DNA of 64,000 nt from Variovorax sp. J22G73 (GCF_030317035.1 NZ_JASZYK010000010.1:124001-188000); one strand, 5' to 3'. Shown: positions 34,443 through 44,105, numbered from the stretch's first letter. Translations and numbers: made by a program. The notes: generated from the letters alone by a model not told the origin.

Positions 34443-35540
34443 ATGATTGCTCTGATCATCATCAGTTTCTTCGTTGCTGCCTTCTCGGTGCAGGTGTTCA
34501 TGCGCCGTGCGCGCAGGCATGCCCGCATCTACGGCGCCGACATGCCTCAACGCTTCCACAAGGGCCACGTGCCGCGCCTGGGCGGTGCGGGCATCCTGCT
34601 GGGCATGGGCGCGGCCTGGCTGGCAGCCGGCATCACCGGCAATGACCCGTTCAACGTCGCCTGGCCCGCGAAGATCTCCATGCTCACGCTGCTGTGCATC
34701 CTGCCGGCGGTGCTGGGCGGCATCGTGGAAGACGTCACGCAGAAGGTGCAGGTGCGCTACCGGCTCGGGCTCACCATGGGCTCGGCGCTGCTGCTGTGCT
34801 GGGTGCTGGGGCTGGGCGTGGCGCGCACCGGCTTCGAGGTGCTCGACGGCTGGCTGGTGGCGATTCCCTTCGCCACCGTGCTGTTCGCGGCGCTGGCCAT
34901 CGGCGGCCTGCCGCACGCCTTCAACATCATCGACGGCTACAACGGCCTGGCCGGCACGGTCGCGGTGCTGGTGTGCCTGGCCATCTCGCACGTGGCGCTG
35001 CAGGTGGGCGACCGCCAGCTGGCGGCCATGGTGGTGTGCCTGGTGGGCGCCACCATGGGCTTCCTGGTGTGGAACTACCCGCGCGGCAAGATCTTCGCCG
35101 GCGACGGCGGCGCCTACGTCTGGGGCATGGTGATTGCGGTGGCCGTGGTCACGCTGGTGCAGCGCCACCGGGTGGTCTCGCCCTGGTTCCCGATGCTGCT
35201 GCTGATCTACCCGGTGTGGGAGACGCTGTTTTCCATCTACCGCAAGCTGGCGCGCGGCCAGTCGCCGGGCACGGCCGACGCGCTGCACTTCCACCAGCTG
35301 ATCTTCCGGCGCATCGTGCGCGTGGCGCTGGCCGACGACGAGGCGCGCCAACTGCTGGCGCGCAACAACCGCACGTCGCCGTACCTCTGGATGTTCGCCG
35401 CCATGTCGGTGGTGCCGGCGGTGCTGTTCTGGAACAACACGCTGGTGCTGATGTTCTTCTGTCTTCTGTTCGTCACGACCTACGTGGGGGCCTACCTCAT
35501 GATCGTGCGCTTCAAGGTGCCGCGCTGGCTGCGCCCGTGA
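34443..35540 (+). CDS. WecA/MraY-type polyprenyl-phosphate sugar-1-phosphate transferase
   Basis: The 365-aa polytopic protein has about ten membrane helices. It carries PQRFHKGHVPRLGGAGILLG at the N-terminal cytosolic loop, VEDVTQKVQVRYRLG, FNIIDGYNGLAG (catalytic Asp) and GKIFAGDGGAYVWGM, all GT4-superfamily phosphotransferase motifs. It would load UDP-HexNAc onto undecaprenyl phosphate and initiate the glycan. ED replaces the common DD pair in the first acidic motif. Its exact sugar is unknown. Confidence 0.88.
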   Translation: MIALIIISFFVAAFSVQVFMRRARRHARIYGADMPQRFHKGHVPRLGGAGILLGMGAAWLAAGITGNDPFNVAWPAKISMLTLLCILPAVLGGIVEDVTQKVQVRYRLGLTMGSALLLCWVLGLGVARTGFEVLDGWLVAIPFATVLFAALAIGGLPHAFNIIDGYNGLAGTVAVLVCLAISHVALQVGDRQLAAMVVCLVGATMGFLVWNYPRGKIFAGDGGAYVWGMVIAVAVVTLVQRHRVVSPWFPMLLLIYPVWETLFSIYRKLARGQSPGTADALHFHQLIFRRIVRVALADDEARQLLARNNRTSPYLWMFAAMSVVPAVLFWNNTLVLMFFCLLFVTTYVGAYLMIVRFKVPRWLRP

Positions 35541-35611
35541 CGGCACCGCCCTTGCGAGAATTTCTCTTCGTCGTCCACCTCATCGTCCACAGTTCCGGAG
35601 CCTGACCGCCC

Positions 35612-36505
35612 ATGACCGATCCCGTCCTCAACATTCCCCCGCGCGACAAGGCCGAGATCCTGGCCCAGGCGCTGCCGTACATCCGCAAGTTCCACGGCAA
35701 GACCATCGTCATCAAGTACGGCGGCAACGCCATGACCGACCCGGCCCTGCAGGCCGACTTCGCCGAAGACGTGGTGCTGCTCAAGCTGGTTGGCATGAAC
35801 CCGGTGGTGGTGCATGGCGGCGGCCCGCAGATCGAGGCCGCGCTCAACAAGCTCGGCAAGAAGGGCAGCTTCATCCAGGGCATGCGCGTGACCGACGCCG
35901 AGACCATGGAAGTCGTCGAATGGGTGCTGGCCGGCGAGGTGCAGCAGGACATCGTGGGCCTGATCAACCAGGCCGGCGGCAAGGCCGTGGGCCTCACCGG
36001 GCGCGACGGCGGCCTCATCCGCGCGCAGAAGCTCAAGCTGGCCGACCGCACCGACCCCAACGTGCAGCACGACGTGGGCCAGGTGGGCGACATCGTCTCC
36101 ATCGACCCCAGCGTGGTCAAGGCGCTGCAGGACGACGCCTTCATCCCCGTGGTGAGCCCCATCGGCTTCGGCGAGGAAAACGAGAGCTACAACATCAACG
36201 CCGACGTGGTGGCCGGCAAGCTGGCCACGGTGCTCAAGGCCGAGAAGCTCATGCTGCTGACCAACACGCCCGGCGTGCTCGACAAGAACGGCAAGCTGCT
36301 CACCAACCTGAGCGCGCGCGAAATCGACGAGCTGTTCGCCGACGGCACCATCTCGGGCGGCATGCTGCCGAAGATCGAAGGCGCGCTGGACGCGGCCAAG
36401 AGCGGCGTGAACGCGGTGCACATCATCGACGGCCGGGTGCCGCACGCAATGCTGCTGGAGATCCTGACCGACCAGGCCTACGGGACGATGATCCGCGCCC
36501 GCTGA
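35612..36505 (+). CDS. argB: Acetylglutamate kinase
   Basis: The 297-aa protein has the kinase motifs KTIVIKYGGNAMTDPALQAD and NPVVVHGGGPQIEAALNKLG, the acetylglutamate-binding GLTGRDGGLIRAQKLKL and the C-terminal GGMLPKIEGALDAAKSGVNA. It phosphorylates N-acetylglutamate in arginine synthesis. The N-terminal helix (ALPYIRKFHGK) is present in arginine-inhibited ArgB, so feedback control is plausible. It marks the return to conserved backbone after the polysaccharide block. Confidence 0.97.
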   Translation: MTDPVLNIPPRDKAEILAQALPYIRKFHGKTIVIKYGGNAMTDPALQADFAEDVVLLKLVGMNPVVVHGGGPQIEAALNKLGKKGSFIQGMRVTDAETMEVVEWVLAGEVQQDIVGLINQAGGKAVGLTGRDGGLIRAQKLKLADRTDPNVQHDVGQVGDIVSIDPSVVKALQDDAFIPVVSPIGFGEENESYNINADVVAGKLATVLKAEKLMLLTNTPGVLDKNGKLLTNLSAREIDELFADGTISGGMLPKIEGALDAAKSGVNAVHIIDGRVPHAMLLEILTDQAYGTMIRAR

Positions 36506-36534
36506 AGCGGAACACGCCCTTAAAGTGGTCTGCA

Positions 36535-36556
36535 AGCACGCCGGAAGGCGCGTGCT
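36535..36556 (+). terminator. Possible terminator hairpin after argB
   Basis: AGCACGC at 36535-36541 pairs with GCGTGCT at 36550-36556 around a GC-rich loop containing GGAA. No U run follows, so this could be a weak or Rho-assisted terminator or only a structured leader of slmA. Confidence 0.3.
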
Positions 36557-36604
36557 CACTGCGCTGTGCGAGAATCAATTGTTTACATCTTTGCACGCGC
36601 TCCC

Positions 36605-37255
36605 ATGCAGAACGAAGAGACGACCAGTGCTTCCGGCGTAGAGACCCCCGCCGATTCGCCCACCCCGCCAGCGCGCAAGCGCCCGAAGCCGGGTGAGCGG
36701 CGCGTGCAGATCCTGCAGGCGCTGGCCGCCATGCTGGAGCAGCCCGGGGCCGAGCGCGTCACCACCGCGGCGCTGGCCGCGCGGCTCGAGGTGAGCGAGG
36801 CGGCCCTGTACCGCCACTTCGCCAGCAAGGCGCAGATGTTCGAGGGGCTGATCGATTTCATCGAGCAGAGCGTGTTCACCCTCGTCAACCAGATCCTCGA
36901 GCGCGAGGGTGCCACCGGCGCCCAGCAGGCCGCCAAGATCCTCACGCTGCTGGTGCAGTTCGCCGAGCGCAACCCCGGCATGACGCGCGTCATGGTGGGC
37001 GATGCGCTGGTGTATGAAAACGAGCGCCTGCAGCAGCGCATGAACCAGTTCTTCGACAAGATCGAGGCCACCCTGCGCCAGGTGCTGCGCGGCGCGGCCG
37101 CCGCCGACGGCTCGGCCACGCCCAGCGTCGACGCGCAGGTGCGGGCCGCGGCGCTCACGGCGTTCGTGGTGGGGCAGCTGCAGCGCTTTGCGCGCTCGGG
37201 CTTTCGCCGGGCGCCTTCGGAACACCTCGAGGCGACGATCGCGCTGATCGTCTGA
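36605..37255 (+). CDS. slmA: SlmA-type nucleoid occlusion factor, TetR family
   Basis: The 216-aa protein from ATG 36605 has a flexible Pro-rich leader. A TetR helix-turn-helix follows (RRVQILQALAAMLEQPGAER, then LAARLEVSEAALYRHFASK), and QMFEGLIDFIEQSVFTL is characteristic of SlmA. SlmA binds chromosomal sites and antagonises FtsZ ring assembly over the nucleoid. An upstream start (36566) would add 13 unlikely residues. A position next to argB is common in this group. Confidence 0.85.
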   Translation: MQNEETTSASGVETPADSPTPPARKRPKPGERRVQILQALAAMLEQPGAERVTTAALAARLEVSEAALYRHFASKAQMFEGLIDFIEQSVFTLVNQILEREGATGAQQAAKILTLLVQFAERNPGMTRVMVGDALVYENERLQQRMNQFFDKIEATLRQVLRGAAAADGSATPSVDAQVRAAALTAFVVGQLQRFARSGFRRAPSEHLEATIALIV

Positions 37256-37265
37256 GGGGTTTCTT

Positions 37266-37285
37266 CCCTCCCCGTCGGGGGAGGG
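37266..37285. terminator. Bidirectional terminator-like hairpin between slmA and the ldh-like gene
   Basis: CCCTCCCC (37266-37273) and GGGGAGGG (37278-37285) form a perfect 8-bp stem with a GTCG loop in the 43-bp gap between convergent genes. T-rich sequence (TTTCTT) lies on the 5' side, serving the minus-strand transcript poorly as an A/G-rich tail. The position supports shared termination. Confidence 0.55.
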
Positions 37286-37298
37286 TGCAAGACGATGC

Positions 37299-38360
37299 TC
37301 AGGGCGTGACCGTCACGCCCACCTTGGCCCCCGCCGCCACGATCTCTCCCCACGTCGCGTCGTCCACCCAGATCCCGTCCTTGCGCCGTGCCGCGCGCGC
37401 CTTGCGCTCCGGTTCGCCCGCGATCTGCACCTCGTCGAAGCCCTGGCCGGGCGGGCTCTGGCGCAGCCACTGCACGAACTCCCGCGCCTCCTGCTCGAAC
37501 GAGGCCTGCGTGCCCAGCCGCTCGGGGTCGATCAGCACCGTCAGCATGCCGTTCAGCACCGTGCGCGAGGTGTCCGCCGGCCGGTGCCAGGTGCCGCCGC
37601 CCGTGAGCGCGCCGCCCAGCAGCTCGCACGCCACCGCCATGCCGTAGCCCTTGTGCTCGCCGAAGGTCATCAGCGCGCCGAACAGGCCGTTGCCCTGCGG
37701 CACCACCACCACGCCGGGGTCGTTGGTGGGGGCGCCGTTCTCGTCGATCAGGTAGCCGTCGGGCACGCGCTCGCCCTTGTTGTGGGCCACGCGCATCTTT
37801 CCCTGCGCGACGCGGCTGGTCGCGTAGTCGAGCACGAAGGGGTCGGCGCCCGCCAGCGGGATGCCGATGCAGCACGGGTTGGTGCCGAAGCGCCCGTCGC
37901 CGCCGCCCCAGGGCGCCACCACCGGGCGCGACAGCACGTTGACGAAGTGCATCGCCACCAGCCCCTGCGCGGTCGCCATTTCCGCGAAGTGCCCGATGCG
38001 CCCCAGGTGGTGCGCGTGCGAGAGCGTGAAGATGCAGCTGCCGTGCTGCCTGGCGCGCGCGATGCCCAGCTCCATGGCCTGCACGCCGACGACCTGGCCG
38101 TAGCCGTGCTGGCCGTCCAGCCCCATCAGGGTGCCGATGTCCAGGTTCACGCGCACTTCGGCGTTGGGCTTCAGGCCGCCCTCGGCCACCGCGTCGACAT
38201 AGCGCGGCAGCATGCCCACGCCGTGCGAGTCATGGCCGCTCAGGTTGGCGAGCACCAGGTTGGCGGCCACCTGCTGCGCTTCGGCGGGCGCGCTGCCCGC
38301 GGCTTCGAGGATGCGGGCGACATCGGTTTGCAGGCCTTCGGCCGGCAGTGTTCTGGACAT
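37299..38360 (-). CDS. Ldh-family (malate/L-sulfolactate type) NAD(P)-dependent oxidoreductase
   Basis: The 353-aa protein has the catalytic-histidine segment SGHDSHGVGMLPRYVDAVAE and ARQHGSCIFTLSHAHHLGRI. WGGGDGRFGTNPCCIGIPL and GEHKGYGMAVACELLGGALT are other signatures of the type-2 malate/lactate dehydrogenase family. The family reduces or oxidises 2-oxo/2-hydroxy acids. In this sugar locus it could oxidise the lactate or other hydroxyacid produced at the end of the route. It is the last gene of a minus-strand operon, 3 nt after the lactonase gene. Confidence 0.88.
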   Translation of the reverse strand: MSRTLPAEGLQTDVARILEAAGSAPAEAQQVAANLVLANLSGHDSHGVGMLPRYVDAVAEGGLKPNAEVRVNLDIGTLMGLDGQHGYGQVVGVQAMELGIARARQHGSCIFTLSHAHHLGRIGHFAEMATAQGLVAMHFVNVLSRPVVAPWGGGDGRFGTNPCCIGIPLAGADPFVLDYATSRVAQGKMRVAHNKGERVPDGYLIDENGAPTNDPGVVVVPQGNGLFGALMTFGEHKGYGMAVACELLGGALTGGGTWHRPADTSRTVLNGMLTVLIDPERLGTQASFEQEAREFVQWLRQSPPGQGFDEVQIAGEPERKARAARRKDGIWVDDATWGEIVAAGAKVGVTVTP

Positions 38361-38363
38361 GGA

Positions 38364-39305
38364 TCAGACTCCCTTCGCGTTCAAGGTGATGGCATACAGC
38401 GACGACGTCGCGCAGATGAAAAGCCGGTTGAGTTTCGGCCCGCCGAAGCAGACATTGGCCACCCGCTCCGGCACCAGGATCTTGCCCAGCAAGGTGCCGT
38501 CGGGGTGGTAGGCGTGCACGCCGTCCGCGGCGCTGGTCCAGATGCGGTCTTCGGTGTCGAGCCGGAAGCCGTCGAACAGCCCGTTGGTGCATTCCGCGAA
38601 CACCTCGCCGCCGCCCAGGGAGCGGCCGTCGGCGCCCACCCTGAACCTGCGGATGTGCCGCGGCCCGTCCGCCGCGTGGCTGGCGCCCGTGTCGGCGATG
38701 TACAGCAGCGATTCGTCGGGCGAGAACGCCAGCCCGTTGGGCTTCACGAAGTCGTCGGTCATGCGCGCGACCTCGCCGCCGGCGGGGTCGACGCGGTACA
38801 CGTGGCAGGCGCCGATCTCGCTGTCCGCGCGCAGGCCTTCGTAGTCCGACAGGATGCCGTAGCTCGGGTCGGTGAACCACACGCCGCCGTCCGAATGCAC
38901 CACCACGTCGTTCGGCGAGTTCAGGCGCTTGCCTTGCCAGTGCGAGGCCAGCACGGTGATGCTTCCGTCGTGCTCGGTGCGCGTCACGCGGCGCGTGAGG
39001 TGCTCGCAGCTCACCAGGCGGCCCTGGCGGTCCACCGTGTGGCCGTTGGTGTTGTTCGACGGTTCGCGAAACACGCCGACCGTGCCGTTCACCTCGTCGT
39101 AGCGCAGCATGCGGTTGTTCGGAATGTCCGACCACAGCAGCGTGCGATGCGCGGCGAACCACGCGGGGCCTTCGCACCAGCGCGCGCCGGTCCACAGGCG
39201 CACGAGGCGCTCGGGGCCGGGAATGCAGCCCTTGAAGCGCGGGTCCAGCTGCTCGAAACCGGTGCCGTCCAGGAAGCCGAACGGGAGGTCTTTGGGAGGG
39301 GCCAT
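38364..39305 (-). CDS. SMP-30/gluconolactonase-family lactonase
   Basis: The 313-aa beta-propeller protein has the metal ligands of the family: Glu in ARWCEGPAWFAAHRTLLWSD, Asn in KRLNSPNDVVVHSDGGVWFT and Asp in FSPDESLLYIADTG. It would hydrolyse the sugar-1,5- or 1,4-lactone produced by a sugar dehydrogenase to the sugar acid. The ATG at 39305 is chosen; the open frame upstream is a shadow of the permease region. It is in line with the ABC importer genes. Confidence 0.88.
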   Translation of the reverse strand: MAPPKDLPFGFLDGTGFEQLDPRFKGCIPGPERLVRLWTGARWCEGPAWFAAHRTLLWSDIPNNRMLRYDEVNGTVGVFREPSNNTNGHTVDRQGRLVSCEHLTRRVTRTEHDGSITVLASHWQGKRLNSPNDVVVHSDGGVWFTDPSYGILSDYEGLRADSEIGACHVYRVDPAGGEVARMTDDFVKPNGLAFSPDESLLYIADTGASHAADGPRHIRRFRVGADGRSLGGGEVFAECTNGLFDGFRLDTEDRIWTSAADGVHAYHPDGTLLGKILVPERVANVCFGGPKLNRLFICATSSLYAITLNAKGV

Positions 39306-39376
39306 GGGTGTTGTCTTCCTTCTTGGGTGAAAGATGCAGGTGCGCCGCGCGGGTGATGTGGACGGCGGAGGCTGGC

Positions 39377-40381
39377 TCAGCGCTTCGGCCGGCCGCTCGC
39401 CAGCACGATGACCGCGATGATGATGACGCCGGTCAGCAGCGTGCGCAGCCCCGGCCCGGCGCCGACGGCGTTGAGCAACGCCACCAGCAGGAACATGAAC
39501 ATGGCCGCGCCCCAGATGCCCGGCACGCTCGGCCGACCGCCCGCCACCGCGGTGCCGCCGATGACGACCACCGCGATGGTCATCAGCAGGTACTCCGCGC
39601 CCTGGTCGAGCGAGTTGCCGCCCGAAAACCCCGCGATGAGCGCGCCCGTGAAGCCCGCCAGCGCGGCGCAGATCACATACGCCAGCAAGCGCGTGCGCTC
39701 CACGCGCAGGCCCGCCAGCTGCGCCGCGCGCCGGTTCTGGCCCACCGCCGCCATCGAGCGGCCCAGCGCCGTGCGCTCCAGCATCAGCGCGACCAGCACC
39801 GTGACCACCACGGCCACCAGCGCCACCAGCGGCACGCCGAGAACGCGCTGCGCCATCAGGTCCGAGAACAGCGCCGGCGGCTTCACCTTCAGGCCGCGCC
39901 CGAAATTGATGGCCACCGACATCACGATCAGCGAGGCCGCCAGCGTGGCGATGATCGGCGGAATGCGCAGCAGCCGGATCAGCCCGAAGTTGAACAGCCC
40001 CACGCCCGCGCCCACCGCCGTGGCCGCCAGCAGCCCTGGCACCAGCATCGCGTTGTTGCCGTCCATGACGATCATCGCGGCCGCGCCGGCCAGCGCGATG
40101 GTCGACGGAATCGACAGGTCGGCATTGCCCGGCCCCACGCTGATGACCAGCATCTGCCCCAGCGACACCAGCACCGTGAAGGCCGAGAACGCCAGCGCCG
40201 CGGCCAGCAGGTCGCCCGAGCCCTGGCCGTTGGCGCTCCACACCGTGGCGGCCCAGGCCAGCACCGCGGCCACGCAGGAGCCCAGCCAGGGCCGGTTGCC
40301 CGCGAGCTTCTTCAGGCGTTGCCAGCGCCCCTGGCGCGGGGCGGCCGCCGGCGGCGCCAGGCTGTCGTTCACCGCGCTCAT
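39377..40381 (-). CDS. Monosaccharide ABC importer permease 2 (RbsC-like)
   Basis: The 334-aa protein from ATG 40381 is polytopic with SLGQMLVISVGPGNADLSIP, SMAAVGQNRRAAQLAGLRVE (EAA-like cytosolic loop) and VVVIGGTAVAGGRPSVPGIW. It is an RbsC/AraH-type permease. It overlaps the other permease by 4 nt (ATGA), so the two likely form a heterodimer with the shared ATPase, rather than the homodimer of RbsC. Confidence 0.9.
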   Translation of the reverse strand: MSAVNDSLAPPAAAPRQGRWQRLKKLAGNRPWLGSCVAAVLAWAATVWSANGQGSGDLLAAALAFSAFTVLVSLGQMLVISVGPGNADLSIPSTIALAGAAAMIVMDGNNAMLVPGLLAATAVGAGVGLFNFGLIRLLRIPPIIATLAASLIVMSVAINFGRGLKVKPPALFSDLMAQRVLGVPLVALVAVVVTVLVALMLERTALGRSMAAVGQNRRAAQLAGLRVERTRLLAYVICAALAGFTGALIAGFSGGNSLDQGAEYLLMTIAVVVIGGTAVAGGRPSVPGIWGAAMFMFLLVALLNAVGAGPGLRTLLTGVIIIAVIVLASGRPKR

Positions 40382-41343
40382 CGCTTGCCTCCCACCAGGT
40401 CGATGGCCGCGCGCAACCCCAGCACGGCCACCAGGATCAGCCCCTGCATGCCCACCTGCCAGTCGGGCGCGATGTTCAGGAAGGTGAGGAACGAGGCGGC
40501 CAGCGTGACCGTGAGCGCGCCGATCACCGCGCCCACCGGCGCCACCTTGCCGCCCGCGAATTCCGCGCCGCCCAGGATGGCCGCGGCAATGGCCACCAGC
40601 GTGTAGCGCGAGGCGATGTTGGCGTCGGCCGAGGTGGCCTGGCCCACCAGCATCAGCCCGGCGCACACGCCGAACACGCCCGCAATGGCATACACGCCGG
40701 CGCGCACGCGCACCATGTTCCAGCCCGCGCGCGCGATGGCGCCGGGGTTGCCGCCCAGCCCGCGCACCAGCGTGCCGAAGGCGCTGCGGGTGATGAGCAG
40801 GTGGCCCACCACGGCCGTGACGATGGCCATCCAGATCGGCATCGGCATGAGCGGCGTGCGCCAGCTCATGGCGCCGCGCAGCCACTCGGGCGCCGTGCCG
40901 CCCGGCGTGGGCAGCAGCAGCACCGCGCAGCCCAGCCACACGAACGACAGCCCCAGCGTGACCACGATCGACGGCAGCTGCCGCGCCTCGATCACCGCGC
41001 CCGCCAGCGCGTACACGCCCACCGCGGCCAGCAGCGCCAGCGCCGCGAGCCACGGCTGCGTGGGCATCAGCGTGGCGCCGATGCAGGCCACCAGCGACAC
41101 GAACGGGCCGATGGACAGGTCGAGGTCGCTCACCGCCAGGATCATCATTTGCGCCAGCGTCGCGAACATCACCGGAATGGCCAGGTTCAGCAGCAGGTTG
41201 ATGCCGAAGTACGACATGGCGCGCGGCTGCTTCAGGAACACCGCCGCCAGCAGCAGCGCCAGCGCCACGGCCGGCAGCAGCGCATGCAGCATCGCCACGC
41301 GCCGCGCGGGGCTCCGGTGGTTCGGCAGGACCGCGTTCGTCAT
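40378..41343 (-). CDS. Monosaccharide ABC importer permease 1 (RbsC-like)
   Basis: The 321-aa permease from ATG 41343 has TLAQMMILAVSDLDLSIGPF (the SDxDLSxG motif of sugar permeases), GLGGNPGAIARAGWNMVRVR and AAILGGAEFAGGKVAPVGAV. It overlaps the ATPase stop and the second permease start by 4 nt each. Two different permeases with one double ATPase is a common layout for pentose and methylpentose importers. Confidence 0.9.
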   Translation of the reverse strand: MTNAVLPNHRSPARRVAMLHALLPAVALALLLAAVFLKQPRAMSYFGINLLLNLAIPVMFATLAQMMILAVSDLDLSIGPFVSLVACIGATLMPTQPWLAALALLAAVGVYALAGAVIEARQLPSIVVTLGLSFVWLGCAVLLLPTPGGTAPEWLRGAMSWRTPLMPMPIWMAIVTAVVGHLLITRSAFGTLVRGLGGNPGAIARAGWNMVRVRAGVYAIAGVFGVCAGLMLVGQATSADANIASRYTLVAIAAAILGGAEFAGGKVAPVGAVIGALTVTLAASFLTFLNIAPDWQVGMQGLILVAVLGLRAAIDLVGGKR

Positions 41344-42842
41344 GCGGCAGCCTCCTCGAACGACAGCGCCACCACGCGCTCTTCGCTGATGTCCTCGCCC
41401 GCCAGCTCGCCGACCACGCGCCCGTTGCTGAACACGTAGACGCGGTCGCAGTGGTGCAGCTCGTCGAACTCGGTCGTGTACCAGACGAAGGTGCGGCCCC
41501 GTCGCGCCTCGTCGCGAACGAGCGCGTACACGTCGCGCTTGGTGCCCACGTCCACGCCGCGCATCGGGTCGTCCATCAGGATCACGGGCGCACTCGAGCC
41601 CAGCGCTCGCGCGAAAAGAACCTTCTGCTGGTTGCCTCCCGAGAGCGAGCCGATCGGCAGGTCCATGTCCGGCGTGACCAGGCCCAGCCGCTGGCGCCAT
41701 TGCTGCGCTTGCGCCTGCTCGCGCTTCAGGTCGATCAGCGGGCTGCACGCGCGCAACTGCGCGAGCCAGCCCACCGTCATGTTGCGCGCGATGGACCACA
41801 GCGCGAACACGCCGTCGGTCTGCCGGTCGCCCGCCACGAAGGCGGTGCCGCCTTCGACGCGCATCGCGTCCCTGTGCCTGGGCGTTTGAATTGCGGCCTC
41901 CTGCAGCGCCAGCAGCATCGCGGTCTGTCCATGCCCCGCCAGCCCCGCGAGGCCGATGATTTCCCCCCGCGCCGCCCGCATCGCCATGCCGCGTTGCGGC
42001 GACGCCTGCACCTGCACGACGGGTTGCGTGTCCGCTTCATGCCGTCGCGCGGTCGATGTGTCCGAAGCCGGCGCGTCCTTCGCCACGGCCTGTCCCATGG
42101 CCGTCACCAGCCGCTCGCGGTCGGTCTCGCCGGTGGGCGTGGCCTGCACCACCTGCCCGTCGCGCATCACCACCAGCCGGTCGGTCATCGCGAAGATCTC
42201 GCGCAGCTTGTGCGTGATGAGCACGCAGGTCTTGCCCTCGGCCACGAAGCTGCGGATGTAGGCCAGCAGCTGCGCGGCCGCCTGCCCGTCGAGCGAGGAG
42301 GTCGGCTCGTCGAGGATCATCAGCTCCAGCGGCGGCGCCCCGGGCGTGACGGTGAATGCCCGCGCCACTTCCACGATCTGCCGCTTGCCGATGGGCAGTT
42401 CGCCCACCACGTCGTCGGGCCGCAGGCCGTGCCCCGGAAAGATGCGGTCCAGCGAGGCCATCAACTGCGCCCCCGCGCGCTTGCGCCAGGCCCACTCGGC
42501 AGACTGTGGTTGCGCGATGCGCATGTTCTCCGCGAGCGTGAGGTTGTCGCACAGCGACAGTTCCTGGAACACGCAGCGCAGCCCCCAGCGCCGCGCCTCG
42601 CGCAGGCTCCAGGCGGCGCTGTCAGCGGGCCGGCCGGCAAAGTGCAGTTCGCCACGGTCCGGTGCGAGCGCGCCGCACAGCACGTTGACCAGTGTCGATT
42701 TGCCCGCCCCGTTGTGTCCCACGAGGCCGACGCATTCACCGCGCCGCAGTTGCAGGTCGACGCCGCGCAGTGCTTGCACGGCACCGAACGAGCGCGCGGC
42801 GCCGCGTGCTTCGACCAGGACTTCACTGTGCGCGACGGTCAT
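41340..42842 (-). CDS. Monosaccharide ABC importer ATPase (two fused nucleotide-binding domains)
   Basis: The 500-aa protein has a first domain with GLVGHNGAGKSTLVNVLCGA, ELPIGKRQIVEVARAFTV and LMILDEPTSSLDGQAA. The second domain has a degenerate Walker A (GLAGHGQTAMLLAL) and the signature SGGNQQKVLFARALGSS. This is the RbsA/MglA architecture, where only the first site is fully catalytic. It lies between the receptor gene and the two permeases. Confidence 0.92.
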   Translation of the reverse strand: MTVAHSEVLVEARGAARSFGAVQALRGVDLQLRRGECVGLVGHNGAGKSTLVNVLCGALAPDRGELHFAGRPADSAAWSLREARRWGLRCVFQELSLCDNLTLAENMRIAQPQSAEWAWRKRAGAQLMASLDRIFPGHGLRPDDVVGELPIGKRQIVEVARAFTVTPGAPPLELMILDEPTSSLDGQAAAQLLAYIRSFVAEGKTCVLITHKLREIFAMTDRLVVMRDGQVVQATPTGETDRERLVTAMGQAVAKDAPASDTSTARRHEADTQPVVQVQASPQRGMAMRAARGEIIGLAGLAGHGQTAMLLALQEAAIQTPRHRDAMRVEGGTAFVAGDRQTDGVFALWSIARNMTVGWLAQLRACSPLIDLKREQAQAQQWRQRLGLVTPDMDLPIGSLSGGNQQKVLFARALGSSAPVILMDDPMRGVDVGTKRDVYALVRDEARRGRTFVWYTTEFDELHHCDRVYVFSNGRVVGELAGEDISEERVVALSFEEAAA

Positions 42843-42953
42843 GTCTGTGTTGCCTCTCGGTGTGGCGTGAGATGGGTTTGTTCAGGGCGTGATCGCGCCC
42901 CGAACAGCAGCGCCCACCGAACAAGAAGCCAGCCCCCCGCAAGCAGCCGAACA

Positions 42954-43988
42954 TCACTTCGCCTTGGCGATGAAGTCGATCACTTCCTTCTGCGAGTACT
43001 CGACATTCACCACGCTCCCGACCTCGGTGTTCTTCACCGCGTCGTCCAGCGTCTCCTGCGTCACCACGCTGATCGGCAGCTTCATGTCTTTCGGCACCTT
43101 GGCGCCCGAAAGGATCTGCTGCGCCACCCAGAACGCGAAGGTCGACGCCCCCGGCGCGATGCTGGCGGACATGGTCTGGTATTTGTTGGCGTCGCGCTGC
43201 TCCTTCCACCACGCCAGCTCGTCCTGCCGGTTGCCCATGAAGATCACCGGCGTCGGGCGGCCGGCGGCCTTGAAGGCCTGCGCCACGCCGTAGCCGTCGC
43301 CGCCCTGCGTGGCCACCGCCGTCACGGGCGGCAACGTCGACAGGATGGCCGACACCTCTTTCTGCGCCACCGTCTGCGTCCAGTTGCCGTGCACCGAACC
43401 GACGATCTTGTACTCGGGCCGCTTGGCCACCGCGGTGGTGATGCCCTGGTGGATTTCGTCGTCCACGAACACCCCCGCGATGCCGCGCACCTCCAGCAGG
43501 TTGCCCTTGATGCCGCGGCTCGCGAAGTAGTCGATCTGCATCGCGCCCAGCTGCTTGAAGTCCACCGCGATGCGGTAGGCGCACGGCTCGTTCACCACGC
43601 CGTCGAAGGACACCACCACGATGCCCGCGTCGCAGGCCTGCTTCACCGCGCCGTTCAGCGCCGTGGGCGAGGCCGCGTTGATCACGATGGCGTCGAAGCC
43701 CTGCAGGATCATGTTCTGGATCTGCGCGGCCTGCTCCGTGGCCTGGTTCTCCGACGTGGTGAAGCTCGGTGCCTGCGCCACCACGCCCTTGGCGACCGCG
43801 TCCTTCGTCACCTTGTCCCAGCTCTTGAGCATCGCCTGTCGCCACGAGTTGCCGGCGAAGTTGTTCGACAGCGCGATCTTTTTGGCCTTGGTGTCGGCCG
43901 CCTGCGCGGGCATGTGCAGCGCCGCGGCGCCGAGCACGAGGGCGGCAGCAAGTGCCGTGCGAGAGAGAGGAACCTGGATCTTCTTCAT
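42954..43988 (-). CDS. Periplasmic sugar-binding protein of the ABC importer
   Basis: The 344-aa protein begins with a Sec signal peptide (KIQVPLSRTALAAALVLGAA ending near AQA, about residue 30) and has the peripla_BP_4 fold: KIALSNNFAGNSWRQAMLKS, FDAIVINAASPTALNGAVKQ and TAVATQGGDGYGVAQAF. Binding proteins of this class take monosaccharides such as ribose, xylose, rhamnose or fucose. The first gene downstream, after 111 nt, is the ATPase. It ends in the motif KEVIDFIAKAK. Confidence 0.9.
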   Translation of the reverse strand: MKKIQVPLSRTALAAALVLGAAALHMPAQAADTKAKKIALSNNFAGNSWRQAMLKSWDKVTKDAVAKGVVAQAPSFTTSENQATEQAAQIQNMILQGFDAIVINAASPTALNGAVKQACDAGIVVVSFDGVVNEPCAYRIAVDFKQLGAMQIDYFASRGIKGNLLEVRGIAGVFVDDEIHQGITTAVAKRPEYKIVGSVHGNWTQTVAQKEVSAILSTLPPVTAVATQGGDGYGVAQAFKAAGRPTPVIFMGNRQDELAWWKEQRDANKYQTMSASIAPGASTFAFWVAQQILSGAKVPKDMKLPISVVTQETLDDAVKNTEVGSVVNVEYSQKEVIDFIAKAK

Positions 43989-44105
43989 GGCGTTGTCCTT
44001 GGTGTACGACCCCGCTGGCCCGGGTTCGTTTGTCTCCTGCGGATGCCCCTGGTGCGATGCCGCGCCGGTCAGTGCGCGCGCATCGGGGCGCTGAATGCCC
44101 TTGTC